A stretch of DNA of 64,000 nucleotides. Source: Rhodobacteraceae bacterium UBA6796 (GTDB lineage Bacteria; Pseudomonadota; Alphaproteobacteria; Rhodobacterales; Rhodobacteraceae). Below, one piece after another: positions 13,812-22,681 of the stretch; positions within the stretch are counted from its first letter, which is position 1, and each line of letters opens with the position of its first letter. Under the pieces are notes generated by a model. That model saw nothing but the letters and a program-made list of their open reading frames with translations, made no database searches and was not told the DNA's origin. Made by a program: the position numbers and the translations under genes. The stretch spans positions 62,001 through 126,000 of the forward strand of contig DKFM01000011.1 in assembly GCA_002452815.1 (NCBI GenBank), read 5' to 3'.

Positions 13812-14348
13812 TTATCCGACCAGTGCACGCACCCGTGCGGCAAGCCAGTCCAGATCTGCATCGGCAATGCCCAGATCGTGCAGGTGCTGCGCCGTGGACC
13901 ACAGGTAATCGCGGTTCGGCCCACGTCCGCCATGGGCGCGCGCAATGATCTGCGCCTGTTCCTCGGGGGCGAGGCCGCCACAATACTGGTCATGCACCGG
14001 GTCGATGACATAGGTCACCGCCGACACCTGCCGCCCATCGGCCAGATCGACCGGCAGCGTCACCTCCAGATAGGCGGCCGACACCAGTTCGCGCGCGCGC
14101 AATTCTCCCATCACGGCCGCTTCGGCCTCGGGGGGGACGGCAAAGGCCAGCCCTGCGCAACTGGCCTGCGGTGCGGCGTCCAGCGCCAGCACCAGACCGG
14201 GGGCATCGACCGTGCCGCGATGATGGATCGAGCGCATGCAGAACGACCGATGCCAGCCCTGCGCGCGGGCCAGGACCGTTTCGGCCGGGGTGAACCCGGG
14301 GTTCCAGATCAGCGATCCGTAGCCAAAGATCCATAACGTTTCGGTCAT
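13812..14348 (-). CDS. ChaC-like gamma-glutamylcyclotransferase
   Basis: A 178-residue member of the ChaC family, which cleaves glutathione or gamma-glutamyl compounds to 5-oxoproline in the cytoplasm. The substrate-binding signature WIFGYGSLIWNPGF is at residues 5-18, followed by the family segments RSFCMRSIHHRGTVDAPGLVLALD and GLAPEEQAQIIARAHG. The catalytic glutamate is expected in the EREL-like stretch near RARELVSAAYLEV. I start at ATG 14348 because upstream codons fall before the signature without family similarity. It lies about 50 bases downstream of the stator-like operon's first gene on the opposite side and is read on the same strand. Confidence 0.88.
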   Translation of the reverse strand: MTETLWIFGYGSLIWNPGFTPAETVLARAQGWHRSFCMRSIHHRGTVDAPGLVLALDAAPQASCAGLAFAVPPEAEAAVMGELRARELVSAAYLEVTLPVDLADGRQVSAVTYVIDPVHDQYCGGLAPEEQAQIIARAHGGRGPNRDYLWSTAQHLHDLGIADADLDWLAARVRALVG

Positions 14349-14410
14349 CGCGCTGGCCCTCCTGCCGGGGCCGGGATACATAACAGGGGGAAAAATGGGA
14401 AGGGGCGGCG

Positions 14411-15409
14411 ATGCGGCGCTTGATCGGCTTGGTGGTGGTTCTGGCCCTGCTTTATGGCGGCTATTGGGCGGTGGGCGCGCAGGCCGTGCGGCGCGGGGCG
14501 GCCGCGGCGCTGGAACAGGCGCGGGCCGAAGGCTGGGGCAGCGCCGAGGCCGTCACACTGGCCGGCTTCCCCTCGCGTTTCGATCTGACGCTGCACGCGC
14601 CCGAAGTGCGCGACCCGCAGGGCAGCCTGGCCTGGCGCGCCGATCTGGCGCAGGTCTTTGCGCTGAGCTACCGCCCGCAAGAGCTGATCGTGTTCACCCC
14701 CACCACCCAGCAGCTGCGGCTGGGCGGGCAGTGGTTCGATCTGACCAACAGCGATCTGCGCGCCTCGGCGGCGGTCGGGCTGGCCGCCAGCCTGCCGCTG
14801 AGCCGCGGGACGCTGGTCGGCAAGGATCTGGCGCTGGCTCATGGGACGACACCCGTGCTGGCCGCCTCGGAACTGCGGGCCGCAATCCGTCAGGCGCAGA
14901 CCGATCCCGCGCCCAATGCCTATGATCTGGGGCTTGACCTGCTGCAGCTGGATCTGCCCCGGCACTGGCTGGCCCAGATCGCCCCCCAAACCGATCTGCC
15001 GGCGCGGATCGAACGGTTGCACGTGGATGCGACCGCCACGCTCAGCGCGCCGCTCGATCGCACCGCCCCCGCCGCCCCGCCGCAGATCGAGGCGCTGAGC
15101 CTGCACGCGGCGGAACTCGACTGGGGCGGGCGCCAGTTGCGCGCAGATGGCACGCTCAGCATTGGCCCGACGGGCCAGCCCGAAGGCACGATCACCTTTC
15201 GCAGCAAGGACTGGCAAAGCTGGCTGGCGCTGGCCGAGGACCTGGGCCTGATCGCAGCAAAGCAGATGCCGATGCTGACGGGCCTTGGCACCTATATGGC
15301 GCAGGCGCAGGGGGGTGAACTTGCGGTGCCGCTGGCCTTCCAGAATGGCCGGATGAGCCTTGGCCCGGTGCCGCTCGGCCCCGCGCCGGTGCTGGGTCAG
15401 CGGCAGTAA
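14411..15409 (+). CDS. DUF2125 protein with N-terminal membrane anchor
   Basis: A 332-residue protein with an uncleaved-type N-terminal hydrophobic segment MRRLIGLVVVLALLYGGYWAVG, then the DUF2125 pattern (AAALEQARAEGW, VTLAGFPSRFDLTL, W-R-A-D segments). DUF2125 proteins resemble AsmA/DUF748-like envelope beta-helical proteins. A periplasmic, inner-membrane-anchored location is likely, but the function is unknown. It is a lone plus-strand gene overlapping the 3' end of the extensin-like gene by 13 bases in convergent orientation. Confidence 0.8.
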   Translation: MRRLIGLVVVLALLYGGYWAVGAQAVRRGAAAALEQARAEGWGSAEAVTLAGFPSRFDLTLHAPEVRDPQGSLAWRADLAQVFALSYRPQELIVFTPTTQQLRLGGQWFDLTNSDLRASAAVGLAASLPLSRGTLVGKDLALAHGTTPVLAASELRAAIRQAQTDPAPNAYDLGLDLLQLDLPRHWLAQIAPQTDLPARIERLHVDATATLSAPLDRTAPAAPPQIEALSLHAAELDWGGRQLRADGTLSIGPTGQPEGTITFRSKDWQSWLALAEDLGLIAAKQMPMLTGLGTYMAQAQGGELAVPLAFQNGRMSLGPVPLGPAPVLGQRQ

Positions 15410-16167
15410 GACCCGCTACGATAGCGCGCGGTATCGACGTGGATGTGATCCTGATGGAAGCGGTCCGATTTCGGGCCCAGAACCGTGCCGAACGTGCCGC
15501 AGGCGGATTTATGCACCGCCTTCATCAGCCTGGGTTCTGACTTCCAGCCCTTGAGCACCGAAATCACCTCGCCATTCGCCAACCGCACCCCGGCCAGATC
15601 CAGCGCCCGGCCGCGCCCGTGTTCGGAAATCTTCGCGCCCTTCTGGTTGTTGCGCGGACGACAGGTGTAAGAGGCCGCGATCTCCAACCGGGCCAACCCG
15701 CCGCCCTTGCGCCCGACCGCGGGCACGATGCCCTCGTCGACCCAGGTCTTCAGTGCGCGCGCGGTGGCGCAGTCGATCATCGCGGGCGTGGACAGCGGAA
15801 TCCCCGACACCGCCATAACCTTGACGCCGTTCTCCAGACCGCAGCCCTTGGCCTTGGCCGGGATCGGCGGGATCGTGACGCCGGTAATCCCCGCCATGCC
15901 ACAGACCGCCCCGCGCGCACCGGGCTTGCCGGTTTTCGCAGGCACGCTGGCGCCCGACATCGCCACCAGCCTGGTCAGATTGGGCTTGGCCAACGGGCGC
16001 AGGCGCGACAGATCCGCGGCCCCCGACACCTGCACCGCAACCGGCGCCACCGTCGGCGCCGCAACACTGCGGGGATTGGGCAAGGGGCGCCACGAACTCA
16101 GCGGGGCCTCGGCCAGTGCAGCCCCGGCCAGCAGGCTCAGCACCAGTGCGGCAAGCCCCGCCCGCAT
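15397..16167 (-). CDS. Extensin-like C-terminal domain exported protein
   Basis: A 256-residue protein with a signal peptide (residues 1-19, ending ALA), a proline-rich linker and an Extensin_like_C domain. The domain shows the peptidase-like pattern CRPRNNQKGAKISEHGRGRALDLAGV and FHQDHIHVD, a His-Asp-His arrangement resembling the VanY/M15-type metallopeptidase fold. A peptidoglycan peptidase role is an inference. Four cysteines could form disulfides in the periplasm. Its ATG overlaps the tyrC stop by one base (TGATG), so it is in the hisC-tyrC operon despite the unrelated function. Confidence 0.83.
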   Translation of the reverse strand: MRAGLAALVLSLLAGAALAEAPLSSWRPLPNPRSVAAPTVAPVAVQVSGAADLSRLRPLAKPNLTRLVAMSGASVPAKTGKPGARGAVCGMAGITGVTIPPIPAKAKGCGLENGVKVMAVSGIPLSTPAMIDCATARALKTWVDEGIVPAVGRKGGGLARLEIAASYTCRPRNNQKGAKISEHGRGRALDLAGVRLANGEVISVLKGWKSEPRLMKAVHKSACGTFGTVLGPKSDRFHQDHIHVDTARYRSGSYCR

Positions 16168-17102
16168 CAGCCGCGCTCGTCCTTGGGGGGCGGCGCACCG
16201 CGGCCGAAATCGGGGGCGTCGGTATCCTGCCCCGCCTCGATGATCGAACGGCGGATCGCGCGGGTCCGGGTGAAATAGTCAAACAGCATGTCGCCATCGC
16301 CCATGCGGATGGCGCGTTGCAGCATGAACAGTTCCTCGGTGAAACGGCCCAGAATATCGAGCGTCGCATCGCGGTTGGTCAGGAACACATCGCGCCACAT
16401 CGTCGGGTCCGAGGCCGCGATCCGCGTGAAATCGCGAAAGCCCGAAGCGGAATATTTGATGACCTCGTCCTGGGTCACGCGGCGCAGATGGTCGGCCACG
16501 CCGACCATCGTGTAGGCAATCAGGTGCGGTGTATGCGATACTACGGCCAGCACCAGATCGTGGCGGCCAACCTCCATCTCGTCGACATTGGCGCCCATGC
16601 CCTGCAAGAAGCCGCGCAGCCGGGCGGTTGCGGCAGCGTCGCCCCCCTCCAGCGGCGTCAGCAGCCACCAGCGGTTGACGAACAGCGTGGCAAAGCCCGC
16701 CCGGGGGCCGGAATGCTCGGTCCCGGCCAGCGGGTGACCGGGAATGAAATGCACACCTTCGGGGATATGCGGGCCCACCGCCTCGACCACGGCCTGCTTG
16801 ACCGAGCCGACATCGGTGACCGTCGCACCGGGCGCCAGATGCGGCGCGATTTCGGCGGCGATCGCCCCCATGGCGCCCACCGGCACGCACAGCACCACCA
16901 GATCGGCGCCCGCGACGGCCTCGGCCGCCGTGTCGCACACCCGGTCCACCAGCCCGATTTCCAGCGCGGTCGCACGGCTTTCGGGCGACTTGGCGTGACC
17001 TACGACCTCGCCCGCCAGACCTTTCCAGCGGATCGCATGCGCCATCGACGAGGCGATCAGCCCCAGCCCGATCAGCGCGACGCGGTCATAGACCTTGCTC
17101 AT
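16167..17102 (-). CDS. tyrC: Prephenate/arogenate (cyclohexadienyl) dehydrogenase
   Basis: NAD(P)-dependent oxidative decarboxylation in tyrosine synthesis. The protein is 311 residues. The Rossmann motif [13 protein letters not shown] is at residues 12-24, and DVGSVKQ and [14 protein letters not shown] mark the nucleotide and substrate regions of TyrA/TyrC enzymes. There is no fused chorismate mutase. The start overlaps the hisC end by 17 bases. An adjacent aminotransferase suggests that both act in aromatic amino-acid formation, consistent with prephenate or arogenate routes in alphaproteobacteria. Confidence 0.93.
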   Translation of the reverse strand: MSKVYDRVALIGLGLIASSMAHAIRWKGLAGEVVGHAKSPESRATALEIGLVDRVCDTAAEAVAGADLVVLCVPVGAMGAIAAEIAPHLAPGATVTDVGSVKQAVVEAVGPHIPEGVHFIPGHPLAGTEHSGPRAGFATLFVNRWWLLTPLEGGDAAATARLRGFLQGMGANVDEMEVGRHDLVLAVVSHTPHLIAYTMVGVADHLRRVTQDEVIKYSASGFRDFTRIAASDPTMWRDVFLTNRDATLDILGRFTEELFMLQRAIRMGDGDMLFDYFTRTRAIRRSIIEAGQDTDAPDFGRGAPPPKDERG

Positions 17103-18189
17103 TTCCCGCCCCCGCCTTGAACAGCCCGATCATATGCGCGACACGGCGGCACGACGGTTCGTCCCCCACCGTGATGCGCAGGCAGTTGGGCAGGTTATAG
17201 CCCCCCACCCGGCGCACGATCAGCCCCTCGCGTTTCAGGAATTCATCACAGGCCGTCGCCTCCTCTTCCGAGCCGAACCGCGCCAGAATGAAATTCGCGG
17301 TCGAGGTATCGGAGGGCACGCCCTTTTCGGCCAGCGCCTCGGCCAGCCAGGCGCGCAGACGGGCGTTGTCGTCGCGGCAGCGGTTCACCCAGTCCTGATC
17401 GCGCACGGCCGCCTCAGCGGTATCCATCTGCGCGGTGGACAGGTTGAACGGGCCACGAATGCGGTTCAGCACGTCGATGATCGCGCGCGGACCATAGCCC
17501 CAACCGATCCTCAGCCCGCCCAGACCATAGATCTTGGAGAACGTCCGGGTCATGAACACGTTGCTCAGCCGCGTGGCCAGCTCGGCGCCGCCGTCATAGC
17601 CCTCGACATATTCCGCATAGGCGCTGTCGATCACCAGCAGCGTCTGCTTGGGCAGCCCCGCCGCCAGCCGCTCCAGCTCGGCCAGGCCGATCATCGTGCC
17701 GGTCGGGTTGTTCGGGTTGGCCAGGAAGACCAGCTTGGTCTTCTTGTTGCAGGCCTTCAGGATCGCATCCACATCGGTGGTGCGCTCGCGCTCGGGCACG
17801 CAGACCGGGGTCGCCCCCGCCGCCATCGTGTAGATCCGATACATCAGGAAGCCGTGTTCGGTGAAGACCACCTCATCCTTCGGCCCGGCATAGGCCTGGC
17901 ACAGGAAGTTGATGATCTCGTCCGAACCGACGCCACAGATGATCCGCGCCGGGTCCAGCCCGTGCACATCGCCGATTGCCTGCCGCAGGCTGGCGTGATC
18001 GGTATTGGGATAGCGGTGCAGCTTGTGGACCGCGCGCGAAAACGCCTCGCGCGCCTTGTCCGAGGCGCCGAACGGGTTTTCATTCGAGCTGAGCTTGATC
18101 GCATCGGAGACCCCGGCCACATGCGCGGCCCCACCCTCATACAGGGCGATATCCATAATGCCGGGCTGCGGGCGGATCTGGTCGTTCAT
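17086..18189 (-). CDS. hisC: Histidinol-phosphate / aromatic aminotransferase
   Basis: PLP-dependent class II aminotransferase, 367 residues. Family features are [11 protein letters not shown] near the N-terminus, [18 protein letters not shown] and the lysine segment [19 protein letters not shown]. Substrate could be imidazole acetol-phosphate, or phenylpyruvate/4-hydroxyphenylpyruvate; pairing with tyrC makes an aromatic role plausible as well. GAGGATATTATC precedes the ATG. It is the first gene of the hisC-tyrC-extensin operon. The other his gene in the window, hisD, is 19 kb away. Confidence 0.92.
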   Translation of the reverse strand: MNDQIRPQPGIMDIALYEGGAAHVAGVSDAIKLSSNENPFGASDKAREAFSRAVHKLHRYPNTDHASLRQAIGDVHGLDPARIICGVGSDEIINFLCQAYAGPKDEVVFTEHGFLMYRIYTMAAGATPVCVPERERTTDVDAILKACNKKTKLVFLANPNNPTGTMIGLAELERLAAGLPKQTLLVIDSAYAEYVEGYDGGAELATRLSNVFMTRTFSKIYGLGGLRIGWGYGPRAIIDVLNRIRGPFNLSTAQMDTAEAAVRDQDWVNRCRDDNARLRAWLAEALAEKGVPSDTSTANFILARFGSEEEATACDEFLKREGLIVRRVGGYNLPNCLRITVGDEPSCRRVAHMIGLFKAGAGNEQGL

Positions 18190-18420
18190 GATAATATCCT
18201 CAGCTTTGCGCGCTTCTTAGCGGGCGGCGATGCGCATTGCCAGCGCAACTTGCACCCCGCGCAGCAACGCCCCTGCCCCGTGTCCCTGGCGCCAGCCCCG
18301 CACGGCGCGCCGATAGGTAAAACTTGACTCATTCGCACAGCTTTCGCCCCGGCCCCCGCCCGGATTGCGCCACAATTCTCTATGATTTCCTAATGAGATG
18401 CATCTGATTTGAGGCCCCTC

Positions 18421-18804
18421 ATGCCCCTGCGCCCCCTCTGCCCTTTGCTCACTGCCGCGCTTCTGGCCAGCTCCCCGACCGTGGCAGAGCCCGGCTCGAC
18501 GCTGGAGCACCTCTATCGCACCCTGCCCGAATCCGCGCGGCTCCGGGCACAAAACGAGCTGGCGCGCGCAGATCTGTTCCTGGGCGAGGTGGACGGTGGC
18601 TGGAGCCGCAGCCTGGAGCGCGCCCTCAAACGCGGGGCGGAAACCGTGGCGATGCGTTCAGATTCGCATCGCATCCCGAAGTTCAATGACCCCGACGAAA
18701 CCCGGGCCTATCTGGAAGCGCTCAGCTCGGGCAGCCTGTCGGGCCTGCTTTACCGCGATACCTCGTTCTGGGGCTGGCTCACGAGCCCGCCTTTCGAAAG
18801 CTGA
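18421..18804 (+). CDS. Small exported protein of unknown function
   Basis: A 127-residue protein starting at ATG 18421, six bases after GAGG. The first 23 residues look like a signal peptide ending before AEPGSTLEHLYRTLPES. The mature part has the sequence LRAQNELARADLFLGEVDGGWSRSLERALKRGAE, which resembles the helical repeats of peptidoglycan-binding_1-type domains, though not convincingly. I do not recognise the family with confidence. It sits alone between hisC and rpsD and shares a bidirectional terminator with rpsD. Confidence 0.65.
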   Translation: MPLRPLCPLLTAALLASSPTVAEPGSTLEHLYRTLPESARLRAQNELARADLFLGEVDGGWSRSLERALKRGAETVAMRSDSHRIPKFNDPDETRAYLEALSSGSLSGLLYRDTSFWGWLTSPPFES

Positions 18805-18821
18805 CCGCGCGCCCAATAAAG

Positions 18822-18847
18822 AAAAGCCGCCCCAAGGGGCGGCTTTT
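18822..18847. terminator. Bidirectional terminator between the small exported gene and rpsD
   Basis: Twelve-base arms (18822-18833 and 18836-18847) with AAAA on one side and TTTT on the other form a symmetrical intrinsic terminator. It lies 18 bases after the plus-strand gene's stop and 31 bases after the rpsD stop on the minus strand, and so can serve both. Confidence 0.93.
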
Positions 18848-18877
18848 CGAATTTCGGGGTCGGCGAAGACTGAACGA

Positions 18878-19498
18878 TCAGTTCTTCGCGTAGAATTCGA
18901 CGACCAGGTTCGGTTCCATCTGCACCGGATAGGGCACGTCGCCCAGAGCCGGGGTGCGCACGAAGGTCGCGGTCATTTTCGAGTGGTCGACTTCCAGATA
19001 GTCCGGCACGTCGCGCTCGGCCGACTGGGTGGCTTCCAGCACCACGGCCAGTTGTTTCGAGCGGTCACGAACGGCGATCACGTCGCCTTCCTTGACGCGG
19101 TAGGACGCGATGTTCACGCGCTGGCCGTTCACGGTGACGTGGCCGTGGTTCACGAACTGGCGGGCGGCGAAGACGGTCGGCACGAATTTGGCGCGGTAGA
19201 CGATCGCGTCCAGACGGCGCTCCAGCAGACCGATCAGGTTCTCGCCGGTGTCACCTTTCACACGCTCGGCCTCGGCATAGATGCGACGGAACTGTTTTTC
19301 CGTCAGGTCGCCGTAGTAGCCTTTGAGTTTCTGCTTGGCGCGCAGCTGGGTCCCGAAGTCCGACAGCTTGTTCTTGCGGCGCTGGCCGTGCTGGCCCGGG
19401 CCGTATTCGCGCTTGTTGACCGGCGACTTGGCGCGGCCCCAGATGTTTTCGCCCATGCGGCGGTCGATTTTGTACTTGGCAGACGTGCGTTTGGTCAC
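18878..19498 (-). CDS. rpsD: 30S ribosomal protein S4
   Basis: Primary 16S rRNA-binding protein that nucleates assembly of the 30S body. The protein is 206 residues with an S4 N-terminal domain (residues about 1-95) and the S4 RNA-binding domain with [18 protein letters not shown]. It uses a GTG start, confirmed by AAGGAG six bases or so upstream. As usual in alphaproteobacteria it is a single gene away from the main ribosomal operons. It has its own consensus promoter and a leader of about 150 bases with a strong stem, suggesting separate control. Confidence 0.98.
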   Translation of the reverse strand: MTKRTSAKYKIDRRMGENIWGRAKSPVNKREYGPGQHGQRRKNKLSDFGTQLRAKQKLKGYYGDLTEKQFRRIYAEAERVKGDTGENLIGLLERRLDAIVYRAKFVPTVFAARQFVNHGHVTVNGQRVNIASYRVKEGDVIAVRDRSKQLAVVLEATQSAERDVPDYLEVDHSKMTATFVRTPALGDVPYPVQMEPNLVVEFYAKN

Positions 19499-19562
19499 GG
19501 CTGATCTCCTTCTTTACGTTTCGAAGGGCGTTGTCCTTTCCCGCCGGCCTTTGGGCAAATGC

Positions 19563-19602
19563 CCCCGCAAGACCCTTGGGCGACAGGCTTCCCCTTGCGG
19601 GG
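19563..19602 (-). promoter_or_regulatory. Stem-loop in the rpsD 5' leader
   Basis: Nine-base perfect arms CCCCGCAAG (19563-19571) and CTTGCGGGG (19594-19602) enclose 22 bases that can pair further. The element lies about 65-105 bases upstream of the rpsD GTG and downstream of the predicted promoter, so it would be part of the messenger leader. A role in S4 autoregulation is only an inference. Confidence 0.5.
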
Positions 19603-19654
19603 TCCACCAACACCAATGAATAAACCGGCGGCAGGGCGCCACCGGGATGGCGGG

Positions 19655-19682
19655 CTTATACAGCCGCGCGCGCCGGTGTCAA
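19655..19682 (-). promoter_or_regulatory. Consensus sigma70 promoter of rpsD
   Basis: TTGACA (19682-19677) and TATAAG (19660-19655) with a 16-base GC-rich spacer on the minus strand. This is by far the best consensus match seen in the window and is positioned about 160 bases upstream of the rpsD start, just after the stop codon of the upstream Hint-domain gene. Confidence 0.8.
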
Positions 19683-19713
19683 CGCCCTTCGCCGGTTTTC
19701 GCCGCGCCCCGCC

Positions 19714-20772
19714 TCAGGCGGCCAGATCGTGACGCAGGATCGCCGCCTCGGAGGTGCGCAGGGCGCGGCGCGCATAGGCGCCATAGCTTTGCGGATCGTC
19801 GGCCAGCCGCGGCAACAGCGCCAGCAGATCGCGGCGCTGATCCTCGGCGATCATCTCCAGCGCGGTCGAGGCCGGATGGAAGCTTTCGGTCTCCATCCCG
19901 TTGGCCCACAGCACCTGATGACGCTCCAGCAGCAGATGGATATAGCGCAGATCGCGCAGCCCCTGTTCGACGCGCACCGCGCCGCCGTTCACCAGATCGC
20001 AGGCCCGCACCAGAACCTCGGCCTCGTTGAACAGGGCCTGCGCGGCGGGCCCCTTCACCAGCATCCGGTGCTGTGGCGAAACCAGCAGATCGCCCGTCGG
20101 GCGCCCGATCCCGAAGGCCCCCGCCCTAATCCGCACCGGCCGCAGATGCGGCATCGCATAAAGCCGCGCGCCGCTCATCCGGCGCGACCCGATCCAGCTG
20201 ATATCCTGCGCGCCATCGTCGCGCGTCATCACCTGATCGCCCGGGCGCAGATCTTCGACGGCAACCGCGCCGCGCGGGGTCTCGATCCGGGTGCCCGGCG
20301 TGAAACAGATCACCCCCGGCGCATCGGCCCCGCCCGCCGGCGCGCGCAGATCAAGCGCGCAATCGACCACCCACAATTCGCATTCCGTGGGCGGAACCCG
20401 CCCCGAAAACAGCAACAGGCGCCCGCGGCCATCAGCCAGCGCAACCAAGGTCACGACATAGGTCTGCAACCCGTCGGTGACGGTAAAGCTTTGATCCGGC
20501 GTGGTTTCTTCGGGAACATTCGCAAGATCGGCCCCGCCAAGCGCGGCGCCCATCAGGCGGCGGACCATCCGCGCGGCCCGCACACGGGTTTCCGCCTCGC
20601 CCTCGGCCCCGGTCAGGACCAGCAGATCGCCAGGCCCGTCGACCCGCACCGCCTCGCCCCACCATTGCCAACACGCACCCACCATCAACGCGTCAAGAGG
20701 CGGCGCCACAACGCCGTCCACCTCTGTTTGTGCCCATGAGATGACAAACGCGCCCTGATAGCCCGTTTTCAT
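19714..20772 (-). CDS. Hint (Hedgehog/intein)-domain protein
   Basis: A 352-residue protein. The N-terminal 150 residues have no recognisable domain. From residue 154 the sequence ICFTPGTRIETPRGAVAVEDLRPGDQVMTRDDG is a Hint module starting at Cys156, with the later block LLVSPQHRMLVKG and LLLERHQVLWANGMETESFHP. Hint domains catalyse N-S acyl shift and self-cleavage in Hedgehog and inteins; bacterial members of this type are abundant in Rhodobacterales, where they are often joined to secreted or adhesin-like parts. No signal peptide is evident here. The role is unknown. Confidence 0.8.
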   Translation of the reverse strand: MKTGYQGAFVISWAQTEVDGVVAPPLDALMVGACWQWWGEAVRVDGPGDLLVLTGAEGEAETRVRAARMVRRLMGAALGGADLANVPEETTPDQSFTVTDGLQTYVVTLVALADGRGRLLLFSGRVPPTECELWVVDCALDLRAPAGGADAPGVICFTPGTRIETPRGAVAVEDLRPGDQVMTRDDGAQDISWIGSRRMSGARLYAMPHLRPVRIRAGAFGIGRPTGDLLVSPQHRMLVKGPAAQALFNEAEVLVRACDLVNGGAVRVEQGLRDLRYIHLLLERHQVLWANGMETESFHPASTALEMIAEDQRRDLLALLPRLADDPQSYGAYARRALRTSEAAILRHDLAA

Positions 20773-20907
20773 TGCCTGTATGTCCTGCCGCCACGTTTTT
20801 ATGGACCTTCTGGTCCTTGATTACGTCGACGGTAACATGTGCGAATCGGCTTGTGAATCCCTTAAATCCACCCAGACCGCATTCGGCGGCCCGGCGGGCG
20901 CCTGCGA

Positions 20908-21843
20908 TCAGAAGTTCACCCGCGCGCGCAACCCGCCCAGGATCTGCCCCTCGGGCTGGCCGACATATTCCTCGGACAACCAGGTCAGGCCGTAGAACAC
21001 ACCGACGAAGCCGATCCGGGTCGAGACACCCGCCCGCAACCGGCTGCGGGTCTTTTCAGGTTCGACACCGTCGGCCGCGGGGAAATAGACGCTGTCGAAG
21101 ACCCGCGCGATATCACCGCCCAGCACGAAAGACGTGTTGCCACCGCCCTCGCCCGAAACCCCGACATAGCGATGCCCGGTCACGTCGTCGCGCAGCCACA
21201 GCGCGCCCGTTTCACGCGCGCCGAAGCTGAAATCGGCGCCCGCGCGCAGATAGGTCTCATCACCCGCCCGCGCCTCGGCGAAGGGGCGCAGCTCGCCCCC
21301 GGCCAGATCGAACCCGCGGCCGATCTCGGCGCTGAGCGTGGGATACAGATGGTTCGGCAGCTGATCCTCGGCCACGACCACGCGCGGCGCGCTGAACAGA
21401 TCGTGCAGATCCTTGTGCAGCGTGGCAATGCCGGTCGCAGGGCCCACGGCGGTCACGCCCAAGCCCAGACGGGTCTCGACCCCGCGCACGTCAAAATAGG
21501 TGTTGGCCGCCGCATTCAGCCGACCGACATAGCGGCGATCGCCCGCAGGCGGGTTGCGCAGCCGCGACGGCGCGATGATCGACCCGCCGAAACGGTATTC
21601 CATGATGTCGAAGGGCCGCGTCGGCAAGGCCCCGTCCCAGCCCGTGCCCCGCACGAAGCTGAGCGAATAGCCCCCGGTCTGCCAGCGGTCGTCACCATCA
21701 CCGAAATAGTCGTTGTAGAAGAACCGGCCCACGCCCAGCAACTGACGCTCACCTTCGGCCTGCGCCGGATGCGCCAAGGCGGCCAGACCAGCCAAGAAGA
21801 GCGGAACAAGGGCCCGGAGGCCCGAAAAAGAAGGGGTGCGCAT
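20908..21843 (-). CDS. LpxR-like (DUF2219) outer-membrane lipid A deacylase family protein
   Basis: A 311-residue protein with a signal peptide (residues 1-29, ending AQA) and an outer-membrane beta-barrel profile that ends in an aromatic residue (RVNF). The early motif FFYNDYFGDGDDRWQTGGYSLSF matches the N-D...T pattern of LpxR, where the Asn, Asp and Thr belong to the calcium and catalytic site. LpxR removes the 3'-acyloxyacyl chain from lipid A in Salmonella. The family match is by motif; activity on Rhodobacter lipid A is an inference. It is monocistronic. Confidence 0.75.
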   Translation of the reverse strand: MRTPSFSGLRALVPLFLAGLAALAHPAQAEGERQLLGVGRFFYNDYFGDGDDRWQTGGYSLSFVRGTGWDGALPTRPFDIMEYRFGGSIIAPSRLRNPPAGDRRYVGRLNAAANTYFDVRGVETRLGLGVTAVGPATGIATLHKDLHDLFSAPRVVVAEDQLPNHLYPTLSAEIGRGFDLAGGELRPFAEARAGDETYLRAGADFSFGARETGALWLRDDVTGHRYVGVSGEGGGNTSFVLGGDIARVFDSVYFPAADGVEPEKTRSRLRAGVSTRIGFVGVFYGLTWLSEEYVGQPEGQILGGLRARVNF

Positions 21844-21958
21844 CTGTCATCCTGCCCGGTGTTATTGTCGCTCCCGCAGCGCGGGTTACCGTTCGTTTAC
21901 CACCCTATTCCGCGCAAATCAGGCGAAAATACGACCGGGTCTGCAAATTCCGTCCCGG

Positions 21959-21989
21959 AAAAACAAAAGGCACCCCTCAGGGTGCCTTT
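21959..21989 (-). terminator. Rho-independent terminator of efp
   Basis: Arms AAAGGCACCC (21966-21975) and GGGTGCCTTT (21980-21989) with a four-base loop; on the minus strand the stem is followed by TTTTGTTTTT. It lies 26 bases after the efp stop codon. Confidence 0.9.
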
Positions 21990-22014
21990 GCCTGATGCAC
22001 AAGCGCGGTGCGGG

Positions 22015-22584
22015 TCAGTCTTTCGCGCGCTCGACATAAGAGTTGTCGGCGGTGTTGATGACGATGCGGGTGCCCGCACCGATATGCGGCGGCACCATCA
22101 CGCGGATGCCCCCGGTGCAGGTCGCGGGCTTGTAAGAGGACGAGGCGGTCTGCCCCTTCACGACCGGCTCGGTTTCCTCGACCTCGACTGTGACTTTCTG
22201 CGGCAGTTCCATCGACAGCGCCACGCCCTGGTGCATCAGCAGCCAGACGCGAATCCCGTCGCGCAGGTGAACCTTGGCATCGCCCACCACGTCTTCGCTG
22301 ACGGTGATCTGCTCGTAGCTTTGCGGGTTCATGAAGTGGAAGCCTTCGCCGTCTTCATAGAGGAAATCGAATTCCTCTTCGTCGACATGCGCCTTTTCCA
22401 CGCTGTCGACGGTCCGCCAGCGCTCGTTCACCTTCACACCGTCGGAAATGCGGCGCATCTCGACCTGGGTGACCGAATTCCCCTTGCCGGGGTGGATGTT
22501 TTCGGCGGTCAGCACGACATGCAGCACGCCGTTCAGGTCGATGACATTGCCCTTGCGGATCGAAGAGGCGATCACTTTAGCCAT
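22015..22584 (-). CDS. efp: Translation elongation factor P
   Basis: EF-P binds between the P and E sites and relieves stalling at polyproline stretches. The protein is 189 residues from the ATG at 22584 ([13 protein letters not shown]). The loop [13 protein letters not shown] carries Lys34, the site that is beta-lysylated by EpmA in enterobacteria. Three beta-domains are complete. The likely modifying enzyme epmA is divergently encoded with a 97-base shared upstream region. A strong terminator follows the gene. Upstream in-frame extension has no family similarity and was excluded. Confidence 0.98.
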   Translation of the reverse strand: MAKVIASSIRKGNVIDLNGVLHVVLTAENIHPGKGNSVTQVEMRRISDGVKVNERWRTVDSVEKAHVDEEEFDFLYEDGEGFHFMNPQSYEQITVSEDVVGDAKVHLRDGIRVWLLMHQGVALSMELPQKVTVEVEETEPVVKGQTASSSYKPATCTGGIRVMVPPHIGAGTRIVINTADNSYVERAKD

Positions 22585-22681
22585 AATGACGGTCCTTGAT
22601 TGTTCCTGAGACAGGCTCTGGCGCCCGGATGGCGAAGCGCCTAAACCATCCGCGACGCAATTTCCAGAGAAAAGCCCACGC

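Noticed and set aside
18409..18420. TTG start four codons before ATG 18421 for the small exported protein
   Set aside because: GAGG overlaps this TTG region and is correctly spaced only for the ATG, which also begins a normal signal peptide.
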